From assembly GCF_001584725.1 (NCBI RefSeq), contig NZ_CP014606.1, positions 1,455,501-1,519,500 of the forward strand: a stretch of DNA of 64,000 nucleotides, written 5' to 3'. This document shows, in pieces, positions 51,525 to 62,092 of the stretch; position 1 is the stretch's first letter, and every line of letters starts with the position of its first letter. The notes under the pieces are model-generated. The model searched no databases, was not told where the DNA came from, and saw nothing but the letters and a program-made list of their open reading frames with translations. The DNA comes from an endosymbiont 'TC1' of Trimyema compressum (lineage in GTDB: Bacteria > Bacillota > TC1). The translations under genes were made by a program, and so were the position numbers.

Positions 51525-53204
51525 TTAGAATAATCCTGTGATTACACCATTTTCATCAATATCAATTTTACATGCAGCTGGAACTTTTGGTAAACCAGGC
51601 ATTGTCATAACAGCACCTGCAATACATACTAAGAATCCTGCTCCAGCAGAAAGTCTTACTTCACGAATAGTAATTCTGAAGTTTTCTGGACGACCTAATT
51701 TTGTTTGGTCATCTGAGAGTGAATATTGTGTTTTAGCAACACACACTGGAATGTCAGCATAGCCTAATTCAGTGTAAGTTTTAATCATTCTTTCAGCATC
51801 AGCTGTGTAATCAACACCATCAGCACCATAGATTTCTCTAGCTACAATGTCTAGTTTTTCTTTAATAGGTAACTTCTCATCATATAGAACTTTAAAGTTA
51901 GAAGTAGTAGTATCTAGCATGTCAACAACTGCTTCAGCTAGCTCAATACCACCTTCTCCACCTTTAGCCCATACTTCAGATAAAGCTACTTTTACACCAG
52001 CATCAGAACATAACTTTTTAAGTAAGTTTAACTCATCATCTGAATCTGTAGGGAACGCATTTACAGCAACCATAACTGGTACACCGAATTTTTTAACGTT
52101 CTCAATATGTTTAGCTAAGTTTGCATATCCAGCTTTAAGTGCTTCTAAGTCTTCTCTTTCTAGATCGGCTTTTGCAACCCCGCCATGCATTTTAAGAGCA
52201 CGAACAGTTGCTACAATTACTGCTCCATCAGGTTTTAAATCAGCAAAACGGCATTTTAAGTTAAAGAATTTTTCAGCACCTAAGTCAGCACCAAATCCAG
52301 CTTCTGTAATTACATAGTCAGCAATTCCCAAAGCTGTTTTAGTAGCATTCACGCTATTACAACCATGCGCAATGTTAGCAAATGGTCCACCATGTACAAA
52401 TGCAGGTGTATTTTCTAGAGTTTGAACTAAGTTAGGTTTAATAGCATCTTTCATAAGAACTGTCATAGCACCTTGAGCGCCAATATCAGCAGCTGTAACA
52501 GGTTCTCTGTCATAGTTATAACCAATTACGATTTCTGAAAAACGTTTTTTCATATCCATTAAGTCATCTGTTAAGCATAGGATAGCCATGATTTCAGAAG
52601 CAACTGTAATATCAAATCCAGTTTCTCTTGGAACACCATTGGCTCTTCCACCTAAACCAATAATTGTATTTCTTAATGCTCTGTCATTTAAGTCAATAAC
52701 ACGACGGAACACAACGGTTCTAGGGTCAATATTTAGAAGATTGCCTTGTTGTAGGCTATTATCAATCATTGCTGATAACAAGTTGTGAGCATATGTAATA
52801 GCGTGTAGGTCACCTGTAAAGTGTAGGTTAATATCATCCATAGGAACGATTTGTGCATAACCGCCACCTGCAGCACCACCTTTAACGCCAAAGCTTGGTC
52901 CTAAAGAAGGTTCTCTTAAGCATGCCATAACATTTTTGTTAATTTTAGCTAATCCATCTGCTAAGCCAACTGATGTAGTCGTTTTACCTTCTCCAGCTGG
53001 TGTAGGGCTGACTGCTGTTACTAGGACTAATTTGCCCTTTTTCCCACTGTTTTGTAGACGATTTACAGCTTCCATAGAGATTTTAGCTTTGTACTTACCA
53101 AATAACTCTAAATCATCTTCACTTAAACCAATGCTTTTTGCAACGTCTACAATTGGTTCCATTACTGCTTCTTGAGCAATTTCAATGTCACTTTTGTAAC
53201 CCAT
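51525..53204 (-). CDS. fhs: Formate-tetrahydrofolate ligase
   Basis: ATP-dependent formyl-THF synthesis, one-carbon metabolism, 559 residues. P-loop [10 protein letters not shown] (68-77), then [20 protein letters not shown], then [18 protein letters not shown], and the C-terminal [18 protein letters not shown] 53204 is 9 bases after AGGAG; GTG 53210 is too close. Frequent in acetogens and amino-acid fermenting anaerobes. Confidence 0.97.
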   Translation of the reverse strand: MGYKSDIEIAQEAVMEPIVDVAKSIGLSEDDLELFGKYKAKISMEAVNRLQNSGKKGKLVLVTAVSPTPAGEGKTTTSVGLADGLAKINKNVMACLREPSLGPSFGVKGGAAGGGYAQIVPMDDINLHFTGDLHAITYAHNLLSAMIDNSLQQGNLLNIDPRTVVFRRVIDLNDRALRNTIIGLGGRANGVPRETGFDITVASEIMAILCLTDDLMDMKKRFSEIVIGYNYDREPVTAADIGAQGAMTVLMKDAIKPNLVQTLENTPAFVHGGPFANIAHGCNSVNATKTALGIADYVITEAGFGADLGAEKFFNLKCRFADLKPDGAVIVATVRALKMHGGVAKADLEREDLEALKAGYANLAKHIENVKKFGVPVMVAVNAFPTDSDDELNLLKKLCSDAGVKVALSEVWAKGGEGGIELAEAVVDMLDTTTSNFKVLYDEKLPIKEKLDIVAREIYGADGVDYTADAERMIKTYTELGYADIPVCVAKTQYSLSDDQTKLGRPENFRITIREVRLSAGAGFLVCIAGAVMTMPGLPKVPAACKIDIDENGVITGLF

Positions 53205-53265
53205 TTTCACACTCTCCTTTTGTTCAAATTGATTTTATCTATAGGCAATTAAGCCAAACAAACAA

Positions 53266-53682
53266 CTATTCAATGATTTCTTCTGGCGTTAAATATAAGG
53301 CAATTTCCCGCGCTGCATTTTCCAGAGAATCTGATGTGTGAATTAAATTTTTAGTCATATCCTGAGCTAAGTCACCTCTAACAGTTCCTAAATCAGCTTT
53401 TGCTGGATCTGTTGCGCCACTCATTTTACGCATACCAGCTACTACATTTTCACCACCAATCACCATATGTACTACAGGTCCTGAAGTTAGATATTCTACC
53501 AAGTTAGGGAAATATGGCTTATCTTGATGTCCATCATAATGCTTCTCTAACTGTTCTAAAGTCATATTCTGTACTTTTAATGCAAGAATACTATAGCCTT
53601 TAGATTCTATTCTAGATAGAACATTACCTAACAACCCTCTCTGTAAACCATCTGACTTTAGCATAACAAACGTTTTTTCCAT
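53266..53682 (-). CDS. ndk: Nucleoside diphosphate kinase
   Basis: Balances nucleoside triphosphates, 138 residues. Catalytic His115 in NLIHTSDSLENAAREIALY; GATDPAKADLGTVRGD. Two family positions differ: LKSDGLQRG instead of KPD...RG, and HTSDS instead of HGSDS. The His is kept, so activity is likely. It starts 1 base after the ftsH stop. Confidence 0.92.
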   Translation of the reverse strand: MEKTFVMLKSDGLQRGLLGNVLSRIESKGYSILALKVQNMTLEQLEKHYDGHQDKPYFPNLVEYLTSGPVVHMVIGGENVVAGMRKMSGATDPAKADLGTVRGDLAQDMTKNLIHTSDSLENAAREIALYLTPEEIIE

Positions 53683-53683
53683 T

Positions 53684-55555
53684 TTACTCTCCTTTATCTA
53701 CTGTGTTAAGAGCTTCAACTTGTGCTACGTTCTCATCCTTTAATAAGGCTTCAAAATCAGTTCTAGACAAGACTTCTTTTTCCATTAAAGCACCTGCAAC
53801 TAAATCTAATTTGTCTTCATGATCTGATAGTATTTTCTGTGTGTCTTTATAGCATTCATCCATATAGCGTCTTGCAACATCATCAATAAGAGCTGCTACT
53901 TTCTCACTGTAGTTTCTATCCTTATTAAAATCTCTACCTAGGAAAACATCTCCGCCAGCTTTTTGCCCAAATGTTAAGGTACCAAGTTCTGAGGTCATTC
54001 CATATTCAGTAATCATACTTCTAATAATCGTGGTGGCTCTCTCTAAATCATTAGAGGCCCCTGTACTAATATCCCCTAATTTCAATGCTTCTGCAATACG
54101 GCCTCCTAAGAGAATCCGCACTGAGTTCAGCATATCTTTCTTAGTTATAAAGTTTTTATCTTCATCAGGAAGAGATAATGTATATCCACCTGCATAGCCT
54201 CTAGGCACAATAGACACTTTATGAACTGGATCAGCGCCTTCAATATAGTAGGTAGTTAATGAATGGCCAGCTTCATGATAAGCAACTAAGCGATTTTCTT
54301 TCTCATTTCTCACCTTGCTTTTCTTCTCTGGTCCGGCAATTTCCCTTTCAACAGCGTGTTCAATAGAATCCATAGAAATTTTACTTTCATTTTTTCTAGC
54401 TGCAAGAAGAGCCGCCTCATTCATTACATTGGCTAAGTCTGCCCCTGTAAAGCCTGGTGTTCTTTTAGCAATAATTGATAAAGAAACATCATCAGCTAAA
54501 GGTTTCCCCTTACTATGAACTTTTAAAATTTCTTCTCTGCCTTTAACATCAGGTGGTGTTACTACAATCTGTCTATCAAAACGACCAGGACGAAGTAGTG
54601 CTGGGTCTAAAACATCAGGTCTGTTAGTTGCTGCAATAACAATAACCGCCTCATTATTATCAAAACCATCCATTTCAACCAATAATTGGTTTAATGTTTG
54701 CTCTCTCTCATCATTACCACCGCCAAGGCCAGCACCTCTTTGACGACCAACAGCGTCAATTTCATCAATAAATAAAATACAGGGCGCAGTCTTTTTGGCC
54801 TTATCAAATAAGTCTCTAACACGAGAAGCGCCAACGCCAACATAAAGTTCAACAAACTCAGAACCACTGATGGAATAGAAAGGAGTCCCTGCTTCACCAG
54901 CAACAGCTTTTGCAATTAATGTTTTACCTGTTCCTGGAGGACCTGCTAACATAACACCCTTAGGGATTTTTGCACCAAAACGTGTAAATTCCCCTGGTGT
55001 CTTTAAAAAATCAATAATCTCTTGTAATTCTTCTTTAACTTCATCAATACCAGCAACATCCTTAAATGTTACTTTGCTCATAGGGTCTTCTTCAGCTAGT
55101 TTAGCTCTGCTTTTGCCAAACTGCATTGCACCACTGCCCCCACCAGCTCTATTAAACATAAAGAACATGAGGATAACAATACCTAAAATAAACATAATAT
55201 TCATTAAAATAGAAAAAACAGGTACATCGTTTTTATTAACTGTCTCAAGTTTAATATTATTCTCTAAACTAATCTGTGTCAATGTAGTATCTAGTAGAGT
55301 AGAATTATCATCAAAAAAGAAGGGAGCACCTTCAGGGTCTGCTTTTGACTGCCAATCTACGCGTACTTTTGTAGAATCGCTAACCGTTACACTTGCTTTT
55401 TCAATGTTGCCAGCTTTTGCCATCTGCTGAAATTCCAACAAACTGCTTTGCGCAGGTTGTTTCGCGGAAGGTTGAAAAGCAACTATGTATATAGCGCCTA
55501 CTATAAGAAGAATAACGATTCCTAAAGTAAGCTTCTTTAATAATTCTTTATTCAA
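53684..55555 (-). CDS. ftsH: ATP-dependent zinc metalloprotease FtsH
   Basis: Membrane-bound AAA+ protease, 623 residues. Helix 1 at about 8-28 ([19 protein letters not shown]), helix 2 at about 112-134. Walker A GPPGTGKT (205-212), Walker [39 protein letters not shown]. Zinc site HEAGH (427-431). It follows tilS directly; the hpt gene usual between them is absent. Confidence 0.97.
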   Translation of the reverse strand: MNKELLKKLTLGIVILLIVGAIYIVAFQPSAKQPAQSSLLEFQQMAKAGNIEKASVTVSDSTKVRVDWQSKADPEGAPFFFDDNSTLLDTTLTQISLENNIKLETVNKNDVPVFSILMNIMFILGIVILMFFMFNRAGGGSGAMQFGKSRAKLAEEDPMSKVTFKDVAGIDEVKEELQEIIDFLKTPGEFTRFGAKIPKGVMLAGPPGTGKTLIAKAVAGEAGTPFYSISGSEFVELYVGVGASRVRDLFDKAKKTAPCILFIDEIDAVGRQRGAGLGGGNDEREQTLNQLLVEMDGFDNNEAVIVIAATNRPDVLDPALLRPGRFDRQIVVTPPDVKGREEILKVHSKGKPLADDVSLSIIAKRTPGFTGADLANVMNEAALLAARKNESKISMDSIEHAVEREIAGPEKKSKVRNEKENRLVAYHEAGHSLTTYYIEGADPVHKVSIVPRGYAGGYTLSLPDEDKNFITKKDMLNSVRILLGGRIAEALKLGDISTGASNDLERATTIIRSMITEYGMTSELGTLTFGQKAGGDVFLGRDFNKDRNYSEKVAALIDDVARRYMDECYKDTQKILSDHEDKLDLVAGALMEKEVLSRTDFEALLKDENVAQVEALNTVDKGE

Positions 55556-55643
55556 TGATTCTCTCCTTTTGTTATCTAATTTTACTTCTTTTTAAAAAAG
55601 CAATATTTCCCTAATTCTACCATAGAAACAGGTCTGTGACAAA

Positions 55644-57047
55644 TTAATCTTTATAGGAAACAAAGAGGATTTTACTCTCTTTGCTACTTAATTTTACTCG
55701 GTTATCAATACCGATTCTAGCCACAAAAATAATGCCTTTTTTTCTATCAATTAAAAAGGGAATTTCACTTCTTTTTTTTCTTTGTATTTTTTTATTAATT
55801 AAACATTTTTTAATTTTCACTTGAGCATCTTGTCCCAGCGGAATAAAGCTGTCTCCTTGTCGTCTATTTCTAATTATAAGGGGCCATGAAATAGTCTCTG
55901 AATTTAGATAGCCTTCCGCAGGAGATGCTGCCAAATAGTCTACATCGTCTTTATTAATATAAGATAATGTAAGAATGCCACAATCACCAGGTAGTTGATA
56001 TACACCTATACCTGTGGCTTCTATTTCATAATCCTCTACTACAATCTTATTTTCTTTACTGAATAAAAAACCATCTCTTACTTTTCTTAAAGTTGCATTA
56101 TTGGGCAGACTCAATACAGGCTTCTCTTCTCTGGTAATAATATATTGGTCAATAGCTTCAATATAACGATATTCCAACCCTTTATTTAACCAATTTTGAT
56201 AGACTTTTAAATACAAACGCTTTCTCAAAGCTTCATCTTCTAAAAAAACTGTTTCTTTTAAAAGCACTGTCTCTTCAGTAAACAAAAGATACTTAGCTAT
56301 AGCTTCTTTAGTTTTTTTCTCTAAATAGTCATTTTCTACTGTTGCAATCTGACTTAAACGGAAAAGGCTGTCCTCAATTTTATTGTTATAATTTTTTAAG
56401 ACTGGAATCAGCTCTTGACGAATACGATTTCTTAAAAAATCCATATCATCATTGCTTTTATCTTCCCTATAAACAATGCCATGCTCTATACTATAGTCCT
56501 TAATTTCATCCTTAGTTATATTCAAAAGGGGTCTAATTAATAGCCCTCTTTTATAGGCCATACCTTTTAAACCTTTTAAACCACTACCTCTAATTAAATG
56601 AATTAACACGGTTTCACTTTGATCTTGAAAATGATGGGCTGTGGCAATTAAATCATAGCCTTCTTGTTTCATAATATTCTTAAAGAAATTATAACGGCAA
56701 ATTCTGGCACATTCCTCAATAGATTGTTTTTTTTCACAAGCAATAGCTTCAATTAGCATATTATCAGTATAGAAAGGAATTTTTAACTGTTGAGCCACTT
56801 CTTTAACTAATTTTTGATCCAAATCGCTTTCCATGCCTCTTAAACCATGATTCAAATGAGAAATGCCAATTTCAATTCCCAGTTTATCTTTATAAGATTT
56901 AAATAAATGAAGAAGCACCATAGAATCCAAACCACCAGAAACACCTATGAGTACTCTCTGTTGCTCTTTAATAGCACATAGTTGGATACAATTCTGATAA
57001 AAGTTGTCTTTTAACAATGGAAACGCCCTCTTCACATTTTCTTTCAC
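55644..57047 (-). CDS. tilS: tRNA(Ile)-lysidine synthase
   Basis: Modifies C34 of tRNA-Ile(CAU), 467 residues. PP-loop VSGGLDSMVLLHLF with Ser37 to Ser42, ISHLNHGLRG, ATAHHFQDQSETVLIHLIRG and SNDDMDFLRNRIRQELIPVL. Full length with the C-terminal domain. tilS-ftsH order is conserved in Firmicutes. Confidence 0.95.
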   Translation of the reverse strand: MKENVKRAFPLLKDNFYQNCIQLCAIKEQQRVLIGVSGGLDSMVLLHLFKSYKDKLGIEIGISHLNHGLRGMESDLDQKLVKEVAQQLKIPFYTDNMLIEAIACEKKQSIEECARICRYNFFKNIMKQEGYDLIATAHHFQDQSETVLIHLIRGSGLKGLKGMAYKRGLLIRPLLNITKDEIKDYSIEHGIVYREDKSNDDMDFLRNRIRQELIPVLKNYNNKIEDSLFRLSQIATVENDYLEKKTKEAIAKYLLFTEETVLLKETVFLEDEALRKRLYLKVYQNWLNKGLEYRYIEAIDQYIITREEKPVLSLPNNATLRKVRDGFLFSKENKIVVEDYEIEATGIGVYQLPGDCGILTLSYINKDDVDYLAASPAEGYLNSETISWPLIIRNRRQGDSFIPLGQDAQVKIKKCLINKKIQRKKRSEIPFLIDRKKGIIFVARIGIDNRVKLSSKESKILFVSYKD

Positions 57048-57562
57048 TTAATCCTTTAAATTATATCATATTATCTTCAATAAACAAAGGTAATTGTATT
57101 AAAAAGAAACCACTTATATTACCATTCTTACAAGGAAAATATGGATTTTATTCTTCACTTTATAAAGATAAGGCAGCCAAATTGGCTGCCTTATCTTTAT
57201 AAAGAAGTTTGATTAGGTAAATGCAATTTAAATTAGGAGCTTTTATGAAAATTATAATATTTTCATTGTACAAGTTTCCTAACGGACAATAAAGTTTCTT
57301 TGCAATAATTGCAAATTAATATTCACTTCAACTTATCTGACTTTATTATATACCCTAAAACATTAAATGTAAACAGAATTCTGATGTAAGATAATTAGAT
57401 TATCCTCAAAAAATCCCTTCCCTATAAGAAAATATCCTAAAAGTCATATTGTTTCCGATAGCTATTGGCAAACTTTTTCTTCAACTGATTTTCGATTATT
57501 ATTTTCTAATTCACAAATTTCGGAAGTATTGTTTGCAATTTGATGAAAATTTATCAAGTCTT
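57048..57562. other. Intergenic region of about 515 bases
   Basis: Holds a 47-base perfect palindrome (57158-57204) and a near-palindrome TTTGCAATAATTGCAAA at 57299-57315. No gene is seen on either strand. Confidence 0.5.
57158..57204. terminator. 47-base perfect palindrome, probable terminator
   Basis: Twenty-three complementary bases on each side of a single central A at 57181; the core is GATAAGGCAGCCAA and its complement. It lies past the 3' end of the minus-strand NTPase gene by 360 bases. There is no T run, so a protein-binding site is also possible. Confidence 0.5.
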
Positions 57563-58038
57563 TCATATAATTCCCAATTGGTGACTTTTTCTTGCCCAAA
57601 AGCAAACATCTTCTTTAAACTTTAAAACCCCAAGGCAAGGTTTTTCTCCTTCAAGTAATTTAAGTGTTTCTCTTTTAAAAACACTTAAAAATAATTCAAC
57701 ACCACCTATTTCGTCTAAGAAAATAATTTTCTTATTACTGGTCTGGGCCTTTTGAAGAATAGCTAGTCCCTTTTCTTCAAAAACTGCTAATTTCATCTTA
57801 AACCCACCATCAGTTTTATCAATAAATATATCCTTATCATTTTTTTCATAATGATTGACTAAAATAGGATTTGAAATTTCTTCAATATCCCGTAAGGCAA
57901 ATGCAACGCACCTGCAATCTTTTAAAAGCCTTTGAACACAAAAGCCTCCAAAGCAATCAATATAAGGTTTAATCATTTTAAATAGCAGTGTTGATTTTCC
58001 CATTTGTTTTGATCCTTGAAGAAAAAATGCCTCAACAT
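57563..58038 (-). pseudogene. THEP1-type nucleoside triphosphatase, frameshift in the P-loop region
   Basis: ATG 58038 reads MLRHF, then a T-run shift near 58020 gives FLQGSKQMGKSTLLFKMIKP, a Walker A motif. IIFLDEIGGVELF is the Walker B, followed by the cancer-related NTPase/THEP1-like end (KPCLGVLKFKEDVCFWARKS). It overlaps the XdhC gene upstream by 7 bases. Such NTPases accompany molybdenum-hydroxylase accessory genes in some anaerobes. One lesion only. Confidence 0.65.
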
Positions 58039-58549
58039 ATTAAATCATCCCATTTCTTTTTTATCATCTCAGCAGCAATACTAATGGCAATTTCCCCCGG
58101 GGTTTTGCCACCTATTGCTAATCCAATAGGTGTAAAAATACGTTTTATATCACCATAACTAAAGCCCTCTTTCTGCATAAGCCTATCCACATTCTCAACA
58201 CAAACTGTTACTGAAAAATCTATTCTACTAAGAAAAGGAACTAAATTTTAACAAATATGCCCACCGCCAAAAATAAAGGCTCTATCACAGTTAATAGGTT
58301 CACTAAAAAAGTTCTACCCTCATGGTTAATTAACAAAGACCTTCTTTGAACTCTTAAAAAAATGATAAGTCATCTTTCGAATCTCTATCAATAAAAAACA
58401 ACTTCCATTGACCCTCATCTAAAATCTCTGTTACTAACCATCCATATCTTCTGCTTATACTCTCAATAATTTCCAAAAAAGGGATTCATAGTCTTTACAA
58501 TTTCCATATTTAGCAGTTTATTGTAGATACAATGATAAATCTTTTCCAT
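58032..58549 (-). pseudogene. XdhC-family protein, frameshifted
   Basis: MEKIYHCIYNKLLNMEIVKT, then ISRRYGWLVTEILDEGQW, then RAFIFGGGHIC and VPFLSRIDFSVTVCVENVDR, then IFTPIGLAIGGKTPGEIAIS, then IAAEMIKKKWDDLIC. The C-terminal Rossmann half of XdhC is clear. Shifts and stops near 58490, 58360, 58310 and 58250. GGAGG precedes ATG 58549. It is shorter than usual, with most of the N-terminal CoxI domain missing. Confidence 0.72.
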
Positions 58550-58715
58550 CGTTAAACCTCCTTTAGTGCTATTTAAGCAATACTAAACAATTATTATCAA
58601 TTAAAAATATTTTTGTAATTTTTATTATTGTAAAAAGCAAAAATTGTCATCTTTTACTCTGTTATATAATACAGTTCAGATTATATAGTCAAAAAATATT
58701 TTTGTCAATTAAAAA

Positions 58716-58741
58716 GAATCACCTATTTTCATAGGTGATTC
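58716..58741 (-). terminator. Intrinsic terminator
   Basis: GAATCACCTAT and ATAGGTGATTC around TTTC; the minus strand continues into TTTTTAATT. It would end transcripts coming from the NucS-like gene. Confidence 0.8.
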
Positions 58742-58809
58742 AAAATCTCTACTTTCCTATAAAGACTCACTTAAAAGTAATTGAACTATAAATATACTGC
58801 CAACAACTT

Positions 58810-59010
58810 CTTTTCTCTTGAGAATACAAAACACTGACAAGCACTTTTAATGGATATTTTCTCAAGGGGGTTTTTATATAGTCAAAGATTACATTGGATT
58901 TTGCTTGAGAAAGACCAGAAACCTTTTTAAGATATCTAGTTCCTCCTTTAGCTTTTTGTGTTCTTTTTCAAGGCGTTTTATTTCTTATTGTAAGGTTTTC
59001 TCTATTCAAT
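58810..59010 (-). pseudogene. Possible IS3-type OrfA remnant
   Basis: The minus strand reads EIKRLEKEHKKLKEELDILK then RFLVFLKQNP, like the leucine-zipper end of IS3 OrfA proteins. It is preceded by a stop and followed by broken frames. Coiled-coil similarity alone is weak evidence. Confidence 0.3.
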
Positions 59011-59027
59011 ATCATTAACAGAACCAG

Positions 59028-60930
59028 CTACGAGTAGCCAGCCACTGGAATTACGCAGATATAGTTGCCCTTTCCCCATGAGATATCTTCTCCAAAGGCT
59101 CTAAAACAATCTGCGCACATACATGCCCATGAGACATGATTCAATAATTTACCATCAATCATGTATTTCTCATCTTCGAACGAGCATTTACATATATCAC
59201 ATTCATCAGGTGCACCATCAAAATATAGATTATTCTTTTTTGCAAAATCCATGTCGACCAGTTCGTCCAGCGGCAATGTAGATGAGCTTCCGTCTATAAA
59301 GTTTCCGTGATCTCTCAGCTCAATTTTTGTGTTGATTTGGCGCACTAACTTTTCATTACTCTTTAGATACTCAGTAAAAAGGGTAACTATATCAGTTGGT
59401 TCTCAAACTCTCCACTTATCATCACTTAGCTTAAAAAGACAAGGCTTTCATTTGTCTTATCACAGCGGAAAGAACGGTATTGAACTCCCAAATCTTCAAT
59501 TATGTCGCTATCGCGAGAGTCTTTTCCACCACATGTAGTAGAAAGTAGAAGGGCATTTAAATTGCCATCATAGTATTTATCAAGTATTTGAGGGAAAGTG
59601 TTAGCGCTTCGCCATTTTTTCAAGTGCCCCAAAATATATTCTATCGCCATCAGAATTGTGAATAATGATATGATAAGAGGGCAAGTATATAATTCCATTT
59701 TCTTTTGTTGTTGCAAAGTAGACTGTGAACACCCCGGTACAGGGATTGAAAATTGATACCTTAATTTCTGAGTTTAGAAACTCATCTTGAATATCTTCAA
59801 TAATTCCAATTATATGAGTCTTCCATACAGGGTTTTCAGACAAACAAGAAGCTATTTCATTTTTGAGGATTTTAACATGTGCCACATTATTGACAAAAAT
59901 TGTTTTTTGAACTTTTGCCCAGTAGAACCATCTTCACCCAGTAATTCAGAAATAATAACTTTATCTTTCAATAAGGTATTCCTTGCAAACGAACAATGCC
60001 GAAGTATGTTAAGAATTTTGCAGTTTCGTGAATCAACAATTTTTCCAAATTTAGCAGCATATCCTATTTCATGATAATCACTTTTGGGGCAAGGTTCCAT
60101 CGCACTTACGCTTTCATGGAGATAGCATAGCGCTTCCTTATCCTCCATATCAGAAAGAATCTCCTGAAATTCTGCCATTACATCCTGGTTCTGATTAAGT
60201 ATTCGCAAATATTTTTCTTTTTGTAAGCGTTGTGCCCCAGTATACGCAATATATTCATGTACAGGTATTTCTGGAAATGATAATACTTCGGACTCATCAA
60301 TTCCAGTCATTTGAGCAACAGATTTGCGCATCATAGCTTTTCGTTCTTCAGTACTCAATTCATTTTGAAAATGAAGTCTGACTAAAACATAATCATGAAT
60401 ATCTTTTTCTTGATACGCTTTTTGAATTGAGCGAACCCCGTCCTCCAGCGCAGTTATATCGCTATACCAGTACAGATCATGCCATGGAGAAATAAAACGC
60501 CCTTGTGCAGTATGCAACAGCTTAACAGGCATGCAAAGAAATCCGAACCATCATCTGATACAATTATTTTATACCCTTGCAATGGAATTGTTGTATCTTC
60601 AGAAAACCGAGAAAAAGGTACTAACAATTCACCCCATTCTGTGGATGCAATAATAACATGAATCTCCGCATCCTTTACTCCAAAATGTTGTTTTATACTC
60701 TCAACGTACTTGTTGACCTCATGCAATGCCTCACGAGAAGCAGAATTGCTCCGCTTTATTTCTATTATAACATGTTCGCCAAATTCGTTCTTCGCATAGA
60801 GATCAACAAATCCCCTTGTGCCAAATTTATTAGGTATATACTGTTCTTTTTGAGAAGAGTCAAGCCCGGCTTGAGCTTGTTTATATTTAATGAAATAAGA
60901 TCGCGCAAATCTGATTCTTTCAAATTGCAT
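59028..60930 (-). pseudogene. Large protein with NucS-like nuclease domain and C-terminal Cys cluster, broken
   Basis: Joined frames give about 630 residues. The N-terminal 110 residues look like a PD-(D/E)XK nuclease of the NucS/DUF91 type: RGFVDLYAKN (Asp43), then VIIEIKRSNSASREALHEVN (Glu57, Lys59), then IHVIIASTEWGELLVPFSRF. The middle is unrecognised (LVRLHFQNELSTEERKAMMR, then YIAYTGAQRLQKEKYLRIL). The C-terminus has CDICKCSF and CMCADCF, a likely zinc site. Shifts near 60540, 59880 and 59610 and a TGA for a likely Trp near 59395. GGAGGG abuts the ATG. Possibly a defence gene carried on an island. Confidence 0.7.
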
Positions 60931-61034
60931 CCCTCCAAAAAATTCAATTACAAATATTATATCATATACAAATATTTTCTTGTAGATGTATTTTTCTTAT
61001 GAATGTTAAATATAATGAAGAATCCTATGTTAAA

Positions 61035-61440
61035 AATATGGACATAGGAGCCCAGAGAAGTTCTATTAGATGTTGATACAATTGATTTATTGTCGAAAGT
61101 GCAATAATAGCATGATTGGTTTTAATGATGATTTTTTTATTCTTGAAAATACTAATACCCTTTCAACAACGATGGCAAGTAAAATTTACGCTAATCATAT
61201 TGATAAATCTGATATGAAATATGAAAAACTAAGATTCATGATTTCAGACATAGTCATATTTCATTTTAAATAAACATAGGTATTGATGTATTTCAGATTA
61301 CTAAGCGCGTAGGATACTCAAATGCTGAAGTGATATTCAAAATTTACGGTCATCTATGCCCTGACAAAGAAAGGTATAACTTTTTCATTCTGATTTCAGC
61401 TTCAATTAATTTTTTTAATTTATATTCATACTTTTAGGAA
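61035..61440 (+). pseudogene. C-terminal remnant of a tyrosine recombinase (integrase)
   Basis: Fragments EVLLDVDTIDLLSK, then YEKLRFHDFRHSHISF after a shift near 61237, then IGIDVFQITKRVGYSNAEVI, then FKIYGHLCPDKERYN. HDFRHSH is the R-H-x-x-R/H box and Y of IYGHL the catalytic tyrosine. The N-terminal two thirds are gone. It points at the 3' end of the adjacent tRNA-Met, the usual position of an integrase beside its attachment site. Confidence 0.72.
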
Positions 61441-61469
61441 ATATTTTAAGATATAATTGAAACACAAAA

Positions 61470-61502
61470 AAATTCCCATTTAATAAAATTAAATAGGAAT
61501 TT
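61470..61502 (-). terminator. Terminator of the tRNA-Met transcript
   Basis: AAATTCCCATTTAAT and ATTAAATAGGAATTT pair around AAA with one mismatch; on the minus strand it follows the tRNA by 11 bases and runs into TTTTTTG. Confidence 0.8.
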
Positions 61503-61513
61503 AACTTTTGTTT

Positions 61514-61590
61514 TGGTAGCGATGGCAGGACTCGAACCTGCGACACTACGGGTATGAGCCGTATACTCTAACCGCCTGAGCTACATCGCC
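61514..61590 (-). tRNA. tRNA-Met (anticodon CAT), elongator type
   Basis: 77 bases on the minus strand, from GGCGATGTAGCTCAG to CATCGCTACCA with encoded CCA. Acceptor stem 7 pairs with a G-U first pair; anticodon loop CTCATAC; T loop GGTTCGAGTCC. It resembles Bacillus elongator tRNA-Met. A tRNA at this place after the S1-domain gene is conserved in Firmicutes. Confidence 0.95.
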
Positions 61591-61647
61591 AAATATCATT
61601 CTCATACCCTACTATATTACAAAAGAAGTGCGTACATGTCAAGATGT

Positions 61648-62064
61648 TTAACGCTTCTTTTTCTTTTTTCTTGTTAAATCTTTATTTCTTTTAACGTCCA
61701 GTTGAATTTCCTCACTATTTTTCATAAAACGAGCAAGCTTATCTTCAAATGTTTCTTCTTTACTCTCTGGCATTTTTCGTCTTGGAGGTGCTGTTGGTCG
61801 CTCCCTTTGCTCTCCTGCTTGGGCTTGTTTTATAGATAATGCAATCTTACCATTATTTTCAATCTTAAGGACCTTCACCTTAACCGTATCACCTACCTTA
61901 AAAATATCATTAATATCCTTAACATAGCTTTGTGCAACCTCTGAAATATGCACAAGTCCAGTAGTGTTGCCACCCATCTTTACAAAAGCACCAAAGTTAG
62001 TGATTCCTGTAATAACGCCATCTAGAATTTCACCTTCTGTTGGCTGAATCTTATTTTGTTCCAT
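61648..62064 (-). CDS. S1 RNA-binding domain protein (YabR-like)
   Basis: 138 residues. One S1 domain: GEILDGVITGITNFGAFVKM, then GLVHISEVAQSYVKDIND, then GDTVKVKVLKIENNGKIALS. A Pro-rich linker (RPTAPPRRKMPE) and a strongly basic end (RKKKKKR) follow. The place between divIC and tRNA-Met matches yabR of Bacillus. Binds RNA or ribosomes by family. Confidence 0.9.
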   Translation of the reverse strand: MEQNKIQPTEGEILDGVITGITNFGAFVKMGGNTTGLVHISEVAQSYVKDINDIFKVGDTVKVKVLKIENNGKIALSIKQAQAGEQRERPTAPPRRKMPESKEETFEDKLARFMKNSEEIQLDVKRNKDLTRKKKKKR

Positions 62065-62092
62065 TTTTCCTCCATTTAACTAGTTATTATAT

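Noticed and set aside
60658-61002. Plus-strand ORF of 114 codons
   Set aside because: It lies opposite the nuclease domain of the NucS-like gene and reads as low-complexity hydrophobic sequence, a shadow frame.
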